A stretch of DNA of 6,326 bases from Candidatus Zixiibacteriota bacterium (GCA_003641405.1 QNAF01000157.1:1-6326), one strand, 5' to 3'. Shown: positions 1-6,018, numbered from the stretch's first letter. Notes: generated by a model from the sequence alone, not told the origin. A program made the numbers and translations.

Positions 1-92
1 CCTCGCAAACTATCAGCCACCCCTTGCATATTGGCAGTGTTATTTGGGTCATCAGGTGGAGAAAGGCCTAATATGGCTTCAATAGAGTTCAT
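1..92 (-). CDS. N-terminus of an unidentified phage protein (partial)
   Basis: Only the first 30 codons are present; the gene runs off the left edge. The ATG is at 90-92, preceded by a good Shine-Dalgarno sequence (AGGAGA, eight bases or so upstream) that overlaps the TAG stop of the gene before it, which supports this start. The visible residues begin MNSIEAILGLSPPDDPN and show no recognisable domain, signal peptide or membrane segment. It is the next gene of the same right-to-left structural cassette. In podoviruses this place is often held by a large internal-virion or DNA-ejection protein, but nothing in these 30 residues proves that. The existence of the gene is fairly sure; the function is unknown. 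Confidence 0.7.
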   Translation of the reverse strand, partial: MNSIEAILGLSPPDDPNNTANMQGVADSLR

Positions 93-105
93 TGTGTTCT
101 CCTAC
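90..105 (-). promoter_or_regulatory. Ribosome binding site overlapping a stop codon (copy 2)
   Basis: On the minus strand the junction reads GTAGGAGAACACAATG. The TAG is the stop of the 143-residue gene, its last G begins the GGAGA Shine-Dalgarno core, and the ATG starts the next gene. The same 16 bases with one change occur at 5243-5258. The layout lets a terminating ribosome restart directly. Confidence 0.75.
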
Positions 106-533
106 CGTTGGCCGCTCATGAAATCACCATAGCCGCGTAATGCCCTTGCTCTTGCTTCTTCAGCAGAAGCATAATCTTCCTGCGCTTGACCAAGTTGCAT
201 AGCCCCCATGACCTTATCAGCACCAGCGCTTAGATGTTCAAGTGGATTAGCCGCCGTGTAAATCTGGTTACGGGTAGTTTTACCCTCAGGCGACGGTGTT
301 TGGCGTAGCTTATCAGCATAGCTCATTTGGTCGGCATGAAGTTTAGCCAGTGCATCAGGGTCGCTTGCTATAGCGGCTCTTAATGCTTCAGCTTCGGCAG
401 GGTCTAAAGTTGCTAGATAATCCTCCCAATCACTCATGGTCAGCCCGCCAGATGAAGTAGGTTGCCCTGTCACCGCGCCTGTAGGTTGTAGCCCCTGAGG
501 TGCTTGGAGTCCTAAATTAGTATTCTCAATCAT
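102..533 (-). CDS. Small phage protein in tail/ejection cassette, function unknown
   Basis: A 143-residue protein with no named function that I can assign. The first 30 residues are rich in Gly, Gln, Pro and Thr and look disordered. Residues 33-75 are predicted acidic helix (SDWEDYLATLDPAEAEALRA). Then comes a 'LRQTPSPEG' turn (76-84), a 'NPLEHLSAGADKVMG' segment (96-110) and a last helix rich in Ala, Glu and Arg (113-135). Small proteins with a 'PLEHL' segment near the C-terminus seem familiar to me from structural clusters of other tailed phages, placed after a tail-fibre-domain protein as here; that is recollection, not a search. The ATG overlaps the stop of the upstream gene (ATGA, four bases) with GGAG seven bases before it, so translation is probably coupled. 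No signal peptide or membrane segment is seen. It may be a minor virion or assembly protein. Confidence 0.75.
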   Translation of the reverse strand: MIENTNLGLQAPQGLQPTGAVTGQPTSSGGLTMSDWEDYLATLDPAEAEALRAAIASDPDALAKLHADQMSYADKLRQTPSPEGKTTRNQIYTAANPLEHLSAGADKVMGAMQLGQAQEDYASAEEARARALRGYGDFMSGQR

Positions 534-1816
534 TTTATCGCTCCGTAATCTACGTAATCAAAACCTTGTGCGTTCGTGTAAACAGCAGCAGGGTATAGTT
601 TCTTAACTTCATCAGCCATATAGCCGACGGATGCTTCGCCCCAAGTGTACACCCACTCGTAGACATTAAGCCCCATCTGATGACCTATTTTCTTAATTTT
701 AGTTTTTAGCCTTCTGTCAGACATCATGAACATGCTTGCGCCTGTGCCAGCCAAACTGCCTAGCCCTGACATCATGCCTTGGCTCTGGGCTTGGTCTGCG
801 CTGTAGGCGTCTAATGCACCGCTATATTGGTTCTGCGCCGCACCTGAGAAGTCTACAGGAGCCGCCATGCCCGATGAATTAAACTGAGGCGCGTTAGGCA
901 TAGCCACTTGTTGGCCGCTAATTAGCGCGTTAATCTCGTTTAAACTAGCTCCGCGTTTCTGCATCTCTTCAGCAATCTCTTGCTGACGTAATGTATTTTG
1001 GTAATTCGACTGTGTAAGCGAGTTAGCAAAATTCTGCTGGTTGTAATTCTGATTCGCGCCGTACATTTTGGCAGTCTGGTCAGTATTAAACCCTTGCGAC
1101 TTCATTGCGCTGTCGAAATCTTGGTTATAGCGGTCAGATTGCATACCGAATTGACGTTGAGCTTCTTCGCCTCCTCCCATGATAGCGCCGTATTGAGCTT
1201 GTTGGTACGCATCAGTTTTAGAACGGTTGAAGTTCTCCATCTCCTGATTCCACGCAGGGTCGTTAGGTCTTAAACCTTGTGCAACCATCTGTGCTTCTTT
1301 GTTATCTTGTGCTTGAGTCCATTGAGGGTCTAAACGTGACGCAGACCTATCATATATCGCATCTTCAGCTCTATTTCTAATGGCTCCTACACCTTGACGG
1401 TTATCATCAGCCGCTTGAAATTGGTCTAGCTCCAGCCTATTACCTTGTTGGTACTCAGGCGTACCTCCAGCTTGGGAGAATTTATTCCAATCAATAGCTT
1501 CGCCAAAGTCACCCTCTGCTCTGCCCATCATGGACTCACCTAGCTCAGACCTTCCTGCTTGAAGCCCTATTTGAGAGTCAATAGCACGTTGGGCATCTGG
1601 GGATACGTTAGTATCTTGTGACCACTGTGTTACATACTGCTCTGAAGCTGGATCCCAAACCGCATCATTAGACCACTCAGTACTGCTCCAAGGCGTGTAT
1701 TGATTAGGTCTATTAGCATACGTCTGGGATGCAAGGTTTTCCTTATTGGATTCCCCTGTAGCCTGCGCTGCCGCTGTGTAGTCTGGCGCTGCTGGTGCGC
1801 TACCTTTCTTACCCAT
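530..1816 (-). CDS. Virion protein with C-terminal S74-type intramolecular chaperone domain
   Basis: A 428-residue protein of the kind labelled 'tail fiber domain-containing protein' in phage annotation. The start MGKKGSAPAAPDY is followed by about 330 residues rich in Gln, Asn, Ala and Tyr, mostly helical or disordered. The middle holds 'SRLDPQWTQAQ' and 'GLRPNDPAWNQEMENF' (about 157-197), a pattern I associate with this phage family. Residues 347-365 are Gly/Ala/Met-rich and weakly hydrophobic. They run straight into SDRRLKTKIKKIG at 366-378, the hallmark of peptidase S74 chaperone domains. Ser366 and Lys371 have the same five-residue spacing as the Ser-Lys dyad of endosialidase, so cleavage before Ser366 is predicted, releasing 63 residues. 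'VGYMADEVKKLYPAAV' and 'FDYVDYGAI' complete the core; the long helices of full S74 domains are absent. The ATG follows the previous stop by four bases, with AGAGGAT as ribosome site inside that gene's last codons. It could be a tail, fibre-like or internal ejection protein. Confidence 0.82.
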   Translation of the reverse strand: MGKKGSAPAAPDYTAAAQATGESNKENLASQTYANRPNQYTPWSSTEWSNDAVWDPASEQYVTQWSQDTNVSPDAQRAIDSQIGLQAGRSELGESMMGRAEGDFGEAIDWNKFSQAGGTPEYQQGNRLELDQFQAADDNRQGVGAIRNRAEDAIYDRSASRLDPQWTQAQDNKEAQMVAQGLRPNDPAWNQEMENFNRSKTDAYQQAQYGAIMGGGEEAQRQFGMQSDRYNQDFDSAMKSQGFNTDQTAKMYGANQNYNQQNFANSLTQSNYQNTLRQQEIAEEMQKRGASLNEINALISGQQVAMPNAPQFNSSGMAAPVDFSGAAQNQYSGALDAYSADQAQSQGMMSGLGSLAGTGASMFMMSDRRLKTKIKKIGHQMGLNVYEWVYTWGEASVGYMADEVKKLYPAAVYTNAQGFDYVDYGAIK

Positions 1817-1820
1817 GTTT

Positions 1821-2456
1821 CTATCCTCTAAACCAAGAAGGAAGCGAGTTTCCGCCTCTTGGCAATGTAAAACCGCTGGTCTGTTGTTGCTGTGGTGCGG
1901 GAGTATCAGGGCGTCCCAGCTCTTTCCACTGGTCGTAGCCTCTTAAATCTGCGGCGCTTCCCCCTGCATTACTAGGGGTGTGCGTCATGTGCGCCATACC
2001 CTGCGGTAGCGCATTATTAGGACTGTTGATGGCATTACTTCTACGTAATTGCGTTGCATATCCGCCATACGCTTGTCGTTGCGATAGCTCTTTTCGAGCA
2101 TTTTCCTTTAGCATATTACCGTAGTCGTTATACTCATCACGGCTAGTAAAATTACCTTTTATCGCGCTTTCATCCCCGCCTACAGGCGCTAACTTATCTA
2201 ATGCTCGTCGCTGGCTGGGGCTGATAAAGTTCTGTACGCCTCCAGCAGGGGCTTGCATACGCTGTTGCATAGCGGCTGCCTGCGCTGGTGGTGCTTGTCT
2301 AGGAGGCCTAGCTACATTAGCGGGGGGCATTTGGCGTTGCTGTTGTTGAGGCGCACGCTGCTGTTGCCACGCTTGACGTTGAGGTGCTTGTTGTTGCCAC
2401 GCTTGACGTTGAGGTTGCTGGCGTAGCGCCGCGGCCATTGAATTAGGCTGTTCCAT
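1821..2456 (-). CDS. Gln/Pro-rich phage protein, candidate minor virion protein
   Basis: A 211-residue protein I do not recognise. Residues 1-75 are extremely rich in Gln, Pro, Ala and Arg and should be disordered and basic. They include a tandem ten-residue repeat (PQRQAWQQQA then PQRQAWQQQR, residues 15-34) encoded by a 30-base DNA repeat. Residues 78-125 (ISPSQRRALDKLAPVG, then a charged stretch ending NMLKENARKEL) look like a small helical region. The C-terminus is again low-complexity and ends SGFTLPRGGNSLPSWFRG, possibly a short docking tail. There is no signal peptide, membrane segment or enzyme motif. The ATG lies 14 bases inside the end of the GNAT-like gene, with AGAGAGGAT five bases before it, so this start is well supported over the in-frame ATG at codon 7. 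Its place after the GNAT-like gene matches that of internal virion gene 14 of T7, but I see no sequence likeness, so the link is positional only. Confidence 0.75.
   Translation of the reverse strand: MEQPNSMAAALRQQPQRQAWQQQAPQRQAWQQQRAPQQQQRQMPPANVARPPRQAPPAQAAAMQQRMQAPAGGVQNFISPSQRRALDKLAPVGGDESAIKGNFTSRDEYNDYGNMLKENARKELSQRQAYGGYATQLRRSNAINSPNNALPQGMAHMTHTPSNAGGSAADLRGYDQWKELGRPDTPAPQQQQTSGFTLPRGGNSLPSWFRG
2362..2415 (-). repeat. Tandem 30-base repeat encoding Gln-rich decapeptides
   Basis: Two identical 24-base stretches (2362-2385 and 2392-2415) lie 30 bases apart inside the Gln-rich gene. The plus strand of each begins TGTTGCCACGCTTGACG. The near-perfect DNA identity, not just peptide likeness, points to a recent in-frame duplication by slippage. 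Confidence 0.85.
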
Positions 2457-2868
2457 GTTTATCCTCTCTTAAAAACCTACAATCGGCTTTTGTCATCAGG
2501 TATACGATGTAATCAACACCTATATCAAACGCATCCTTAATTCTAGTATGCTCTTTAAAACCGAACGTCTTATTTATTCGGATCGCTTTTTCGTTATTTG
2601 AAGGTGTTAAGCCAATAAGAAGCTCTCTACCACACGTATTAAACACGTAGTCTGCAACCTCATACTGTAAATTTCTTAAACACATTATGTTCTCTACCCC
2701 TACGTGGCACTGTACTGATGTTTTTGTCCACTGGTCTAGTAGAATAGCCCCTACAGGCTCTCCCTCTTTCTCAGCAACTATGCCTTTAGTATCTTCACAA
2801 AATATTGGGTCTATAAGGTCTTTAGCCCACTTACCATGTTTTGCAAAACTAAAAGCCACATACATCAC
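2443..2868 (-). CDS. GNAT-fold protein in tail operon (T7 gp13-like position)
   Basis: A 141-residue protein resembling GNAT acetyltransferases of phage tail clusters. Residues 28-60 fit two GNAT strands (GIVAEKEGEPVGAILLDQW, then CHVGVEN). Residues 83-104 carry LLIGLTPSNNEKAIRINKTFGF, the usual 'N..A...N...GF' C-terminal GNAT motif, followed by RIKDAFDIGVDYIVYLMTKADCRFL. The classical acetyl-CoA pyrophosphate loop (Q/R-x-x-G-x-G/A) is not visible where expected (about 62-75), so catalysis is doubtful. T7 gene 13, of almost the same length and also just after the two tail tube genes, is as I recall placed in the GNAT clan and needed for virion assembly; an assembly role is therefore as likely as acetylation. 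Start: GTG at 2866-2868 overlaps the previous TGA by four bases; ATG at 2863-2865 is the very next codon. The strong ribosome site at 2875-2884 is six bases from the GTG and nine from the ATG. The last 14 bases overlap the next gene. Confidence 0.8.
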   Translation of the reverse strand: MMYVAFSFAKHGKWAKDLIDPIFCEDTKGIVAEKEGEPVGAILLDQWTKTSVQCHVGVENIMCLRNLQYEVADYVFNTCGRELLIGLTPSNNEKAIRINKTFGFKEHTRIKDAFDIGVDYIVYLMTKADCRFLREDKHGTA

Positions 2869-4508
2869 AATATGCCACCCCCTTCCATAATCAATTCACA
2901 CCCTACATAAGATAACTCACTGGTGGTCTGCCCGCTTATGGCAATAGCGATGTGTCGTCCTATGCCTGTAGCACCTATAGTTTCAAAGTACTGCTGCGCA
3001 GTACCTTCCCACGTATCTGTACCCCAAATAGCAGCGTCAAAAACAGTCTCATCGGCGGTACTGTACGGCGGTACTTCGTTATATTCAGTCAAATCAAAAT
3101 CAAACTGTACCTTAGCTAAATACGAGGGTTGCGCGCCCCCCACCCATGACGGTCGGAGGAATTGCGGCCTTTTCCAGTTCCCCGCTGACCCAAAGTCTGA
3201 ATAATGAGTCAATAAATTAAACTTAATTGCTTCGCTGGTACTGCCATCTAGGCTAGCATTATCAGTAGCGCCTTCTAGCCGCATAACGCGCCCGTCTGAC
3301 GTACCGAAGAAGAAGCCCGATACACTTTTATCCATGCAGACAATATCAAGGTGTTTAAACATGCTCCACCCGCCCGTATTGATGTTAACTACGAACTGTA
3401 TTGGCGCTTTATTTACTTCAGTGGCTATTCTAGGAACGGATACTATCGCGATATTCTCTGCGGGGGCTATTTCTATCGACCATCCATACTCGTCTAACGA
3501 TTTACCCATCTCGGCTCTGATATATCTCGTTATGTTGCTTGTTAACTCTGCTTCAGAGGTGTATACGCTTGAATTTTGTACTAATTCTGACAGTTTGACT
3601 ATGCCTCTAGAGGCTAACACAACAACGTCGCCACCCCAATCAGACATAACACGCCTACCTTCAGGTACTGCGCCTACAAACCACCTACCTATAAGATGCA
3701 AATCGGCTGCTTTCGTCGGGTTTATACCCTCCCACACAAGTACATCGCCCGACGAGGATACTTGCACAAAGCGGTCATTCATGCCGTCGCCATCATCTAT
3801 TGTCCAAGTTGTATTCTGGACTAGATGGCCTCCTTTCATAAACCTGTTCCCTACGTCCATAGGGGTTATATCCCCTGTTAGGGATAGGGGGTCTAAGAAC
3901 CATGCAGTAGCTGTCCCACGCTCTACAAACCAAATACGCCCTTGCCACTCACATACCTGCACTAGGTCTTCAGCAAGGGGTTTAGGATTACCTGTAAAGT
4001 TGGCTAATGTCCAAGTTGTACCGTCAAATATGTAGTATCCGTTGGCTTCGTCACACACAAGCAAGAAATGGTCGCCTCCTACATTAGTGTAGTTGACATA
4101 GGATATCCACCCTGCTGCGCCTCCTTTAACCGGCCAGCTATGAGCTAAGGTGTGCGCGCCTGCGCCACCTGCTGTTATATCGTAAATGCCGCTACTGGTG
4201 GCAGCGAACATAAAGTCAGAACCCCCTCCAGCAATGACAGAGTTATAATACATAATAGTACGTACAGCACCATTAATAGAGTCGTTATCAGGAATGTTAG
4301 TAGCAAACTCTTTCGTGCCGGTTCTTACCCGCGCACCGTATTCGCCAGCAATAAAGTTATTTAACCATATCGCGCCTTCAACACCAATCTCTCCGCCTTC
4401 ACCCCCAGCATGTAAGCTGTTCGCTATAATGCCTTTAGTAGGCGCAGAGATGCCGACAGCTTGTGAAGTTTGTCTCTGTGGAGGGCGCTTACGCCTTACC
4501 GCTACCAT
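2865..4508 (-). CDS. Tail nozzle / packaged-DNA stabilisation protein (P22 gp10- or T7 gp12-like)
   Basis: A 547-residue protein whose repeats suggest the beta-propeller of podovirus tail nozzles and of P22 gp10, which seal the filled head and link the adaptor to the distal tail. Propeller-like units recur: FAATSSGIYDITAG (101-114), NGYYIFDGTTWTL (156-168), GRIWFVERGTATAWFLDP (190-207), VQVSSSGDVLVWEGINP (248-264), VVVLASRGIVKLS (295-307) and GFFFGTSDGRVMRLEG (398-413). The N-terminus is basic (RRKRPPQRQ) and the segment around 55-72 (GEYGARVRTGTKEFA) looks like an entry arm. After about 425 comes a different, probably beta-sandwich, region ending in the Gly-rich EGGGIL. No signal peptide or membrane segment is present. 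The ATG follows the adaptor gene's TAA by two bases, with GGTAGG as a fair ribosome site. The length is near P22 gp10 (about 470) and shorter than T7 gp12 (about 790). The family call rests on repeat pattern and position; exact homology needs a profile or structure search. Confidence 0.75.
   Translation of the reverse strand: MVAVRRKRPPQRQTSQAVGISAPTKGIIANSLHAGGEGGEIGVEGAIWLNNFIAGEYGARVRTGTKEFATNIPDNDSINGAVRTIMYYNSVIAGGGSDFMFAATSSGIYDITAGGAGAHTLAHSWPVKGGAAGWISYVNYTNVGGDHFLLVCDEANGYYIFDGTTWTLANFTGNPKPLAEDLVQVCEWQGRIWFVERGTATAWFLDPLSLTGDITPMDVGNRFMKGGHLVQNTTWTIDDGDGMNDRFVQVSSSGDVLVWEGINPTKAADLHLIGRWFVGAVPEGRRVMSDWGGDVVVLASRGIVKLSELVQNSSVYTSEAELTSNITRYIRAEMGKSLDEYGWSIEIAPAENIAIVSVPRIATEVNKAPIQFVVNINTGGWSMFKHLDIVCMDKSVSGFFFGTSDGRVMRLEGATDNASLDGSTSEAIKFNLLTHYSDFGSAGNWKRPQFLRPSWVGGAQPSYLAKVQFDFDLTEYNEVPPYSTADETVFDAAIWGTDTWEGTAQQYFETIGATGIGRHIAIAISGQTTSELSYVGCELIMEGGGIL
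2875..2884 (-). promoter_or_regulatory. Strong ribosome binding site hidden in Gly codons
   Basis: The minus strand reads AAGGGGGTGG, which can pair over all ten bases with the 16S anti-Shine-Dalgarno end if two G-U wobbles are allowed. It is made from the Glu-Gly-Gly-Gly codons near the end of the nozzle gene. The spacing (six bases to GTG, nine to ATG) slightly favours the GTG start of the GNAT-like gene. Confidence 0.65.
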
Positions 4509-4510
4509 AC

Positions 4511-5245
4511 TTACCTACCAAAGTTAGTATCAGGAGTATTGCGGTAAATGTCTAAATACGGCAAGCCTCTGCCGCTATTAGCCGCATTTAAGATAGGCGC
4601 GCTGGTTTCTTTGCCGTCCCACGCGTCTAATGACCGTGTGTACACTGTACTCGCCGCAGTAGTGTCCAAACCTTTAGCTTCTAAATACCGGAGTTTTAGA
4701 AGCCTTTCAAACATATAGGGCTGGAACAGTACGATATCTGACGGCTTATTAAGGGTATCGCTAAACTGGTCTGCCATCCCTTCATCTAACACCCAATTAG
4801 TTGACACATACTCAAACGAGATGTGAAGCCCTTCGGGTGGCGGTTGAGGGTAAAGCCAAAATTCGTTCTCTACCTGCCTGAAAGAGGCGTATATTGTGTG
4901 GCTAACTAAATCTCTGCCTTCAAGATATGTCCAATCTTGAGGGCTAAGAGAGCCTCCTACCGGCACATTGTTGGTGTTATCCCACCCTGTCTGGTCAATC
5001 ATGTATGAAAAATCAGCAGGGAGGGGGTACTTACCTGAGTCGGCAGCTTGGGTGGTTATAGAGTGCGCACGTGTTAAAACCTGCCACGTGCCGTCTTGTA
5101 TAATCTCGTTACCGGCGGCGTTAGCTAAAGAGATAAGCTGTGCAAAAGTAGCATCAGCAGCAGAAAAAACGTCGGTTTGCTTTTGCAATCCTACCTCTAC
5201 CGCTACCTGATTAACTATGTCATTTACTGACTTAAATCTAGCCAT
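4511..5245 (-). CDS. Head-to-tail adaptor protein (P22 gp4 / T7 gp11-like)
   Basis: A 244-residue protein with the layout of podovirus adaptor or tail-tube A proteins, which bind below the portal ring and carry the nozzle. Residues 4-20 (FKSVNDIVNQVAVEVGL) and 33-52 (TFAQLISLANAAGNEIIQDG) are helices, the second followed by TWQVL as is typical. 'GKYPLPADFSYMID' (71-84) is the common 'Y.LPADF' turn of the family. 'LSPQDWTYLEGRD' (100-112), 'NEFWLYPQPPPEGLHISFEYVSTNWVL' split across 127-153, and a helical end at 177-210 (FERLLKLRYLEAKGLDT onwards) complete the pattern. The ATG sits nine bases after the TAG of the preceding gene with AGGAGA before it, which fixes the start. The nozzle gene follows after two bases, so the two partners are made together. 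The assignment is by remembered motif pattern and synteny; gp4-type and gp11-type adaptors cannot be told apart here. Confidence 0.75.
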   Translation of the reverse strand: MARFKSVNDIVNQVAVEVGLQKQTDVFSAADATFAQLISLANAAGNEIIQDGTWQVLTRAHSITTQAADSGKYPLPADFSYMIDQTGWDNTNNVPVGGSLSPQDWTYLEGRDLVSHTIYASFRQVENEFWLYPQPPPEGLHISFEYVSTNWVLDEGMADQFSDTLNKPSDIVLFQPYMFERLLKLRYLEAKGLDTTAASTVYTRSLDAWDGKETSAPILNAANSGRGLPYLDIYRNTPDTNFGR

Positions 5246-5258
5246 TATGTTCTCCTAC
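5243..5258 (-). promoter_or_regulatory. Ribosome binding site overlapping a stop codon (copy 1)
   Basis: The minus strand reads GTAGGAGAACATAATG: the TAG stop of the coiled-coil gene, a GGAGA Shine-Dalgarno core sharing its G, and the ATG of the adaptor gene. It differs by one base from the junction at 90-105. Confidence 0.75.
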
Positions 5259-5887
5259 ACGGTTTTGCGCTTTCTCTTTCTAGGCGCTGGTTTTTGCACT
5301 TCTTCATCTACTGTCGCTACCTCTGGAGCAGATACGGCTTGTGCCGCCAATACTTGCTCTAGTTTAGCCTCTAAAGAAGCTATTTTTTCATCCCTAGTAG
5401 CCAATTCAGCTTGTAATTTAGCCTCTCCAGCGTTGCCTTTAGTCTGCTCTAGCCATGCTTTTGCCTTAGTTTTCAACGTGTTAATCGCCATAAACTTAGA
5501 TGCAGCGTTGTCATTAAGCTCTGCAAGCTGTTCAACTGTTTTTACATGGTAAAAACTAAGCTCCTCAGCTTGTGAGCGTGAAATCAGCGACCATTCTGAA
5601 AGCGGTGTGCCATCAGTAGGAACTTCTACACGTTGTTTAAACGCGTCGTAATGTTTGGGGAATCGTTGTTTATCTGCGAAACTCGCTGGTCTACACGCGC
5701 CTCCTGTTCGACTACCTAAGATTTTAATGTCGATATACTCGACATCATCATAGATTGGTCGTCCTTCGTCCTTACTCTTCGCATCATTCATGCGGGGTTT
5801 GACAAAAAACTTAACCAATAGCTGATCGTCTTGAGTCTGCCTGTTATTCGGGTCGAAATCTTGGTGGTTGTATTCAGCGGTTTGCAC
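5255..5887 (-). CDS. Coiled-coil phage structural-cassette protein, function unknown
   Basis: A 210-residue protein found, as I recall, in the head-tail clusters of many tailed phages without a proven role. Residues 22-58 form a beta-rich start (LLVKFFVKPRMNDAKSKDEG, then RPIYDDVEYIDIKILG). Residues 66-84 (RPASFADKQRFPKHYDAFK) are a charged helix and 'GTPLSEWSLISRSQAEEL' follows at 93-110. Residues 114-148 (HVKTVEQLAELNDNAASKF onwards) resemble a helix-hairpin-helix or similar small helical module. Residues 155-182 are a clear heptad coiled coil (LQAELATRDEKIASLEAKLE), and the tail is strongly basic (PRKRKRKTV), suggesting nucleic-acid or acidic-partner contact. The start is GTG at 5885-5887, chosen because AGGAG lies eight bases upstream and no ATG is near it. 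It is the first gene after the terminator at 5964-6000, and nine bases separate it from the adaptor gene. A scaffold, head-completion or minor capsid role is possible. Confidence 0.75.
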   Translation of the reverse strand: MQTAEYNHQDFDPNNRQTQDDQLLVKFFVKPRMNDAKSKDEGRPIYDDVEYIDIKILGSRTGGACRPASFADKQRFPKHYDAFKQRVEVPTDGTPLSEWSLISRSQAEELSFYHVKTVEQLAELNDNAASKFMAINTLKTKAKAWLEQTKGNAGEAKLQAELATRDEKIASLEAKLEQVLAAQAVSAPEVATVDEEVQKPAPRKRKRKTV

Positions 5888-5921
5888 GATATTTTCTCCT
5901 AGTTAGTAAATCCCACCCCTA

Positions 5922-5936
5922 GTGATACTGTATCAC
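5922..5936. promoter_or_regulatory. Perfect short dyad in leader of the coiled-coil gene
   Basis: GTGATA-CTG-TATCAC is a six-base perfect inverted repeat around a three-base centre, 34 bases before the GTG start and 27 bases downstream (in the direction of reading) of the terminator T-run. It could be an operator for a dimeric regulator or an RNA hairpin at the start of the downstream transcript. I see no convincing sigma-70 promoter around it, so the role is open. Confidence 0.4.
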
Positions 5937-5963
5937 CAACGGTTAAAGGTGCTAAACATCCTT

Positions 5964-6000
5964 AAAAAAGTTGGTAGGCAGTACAAGTACTGCCCCCCAA
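5964..6000 (-). terminator. Rho-independent terminator after the first gene
   Basis: On the minus strand, arms TTGGGGGGCAGTAC (6000-5987) and GTACTGCCTACCAA (5984-5971) pair as eight base pairs, a two-by-two mismatch, then four more base pairs. The top can be drawn as a CTTG tetraloop. One C and a run of six T (5969-5964) follow at once. It begins 18 bases after the stop of the upstream gene, the expected place. It probably reduces read-through from the upstream (possibly capsid-region) gene into the tail genes. Confidence 0.85.
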
Positions 6001-6018
6001 GCTGTTTAAACACCCGAC

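Noticed and set aside
998..1273. Plus-strand frame with a hydrophobic start resembling a signal peptide
   Set aside because: Antisense to the Gln/Asn-rich body of the S74 gene, where CAA/AAC codons become Val/Leu/Ile codons; no ribosome site.
3053..3075. Ten-base direct repeat CGGCGGTACT, 13 bases apart
   Set aside because: Short, out of frame period, and explained by the codons for VPPYSTADE; no further copies.
3868..3885. Hairpin TATCCC-CTGTTA-GGGATA inside the nozzle gene
   Set aside because: Only six base pairs, within coding sequence, and no T-run on either strand, so not a terminator.
3334..4035. Long plus-strand open frame of 233 codons
   Set aside because: It lies wholly antisense to the nozzle gene, has no ribosome site, and its product (Thr/Ser/Pro-rich, no domain) looks like a shadow of the real frame.
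5217..5552. Plus-strand frame with a hydrophobic, Ser/Ala-rich product like a membrane protein
   Set aside because: It is the antisense of the coiled-coil gene; reading heptad Leu/Glu/Lys codons backwards yields such hydrophobic strings. No ribosome site is present.
5922..5936. Lambda-type repressor operator
   Set aside because: The half-sites are in the reverse order and the spacing is wrong for lambda operators; no repressor gene is in the window.
5936..5961. Tiny leader reading frame starting ATG just after the terminator T-run
   Set aside because: Eight codons only (MFSTFNRW), with AAGG directly against the ATG, leaving no proper ribosome-site spacing.
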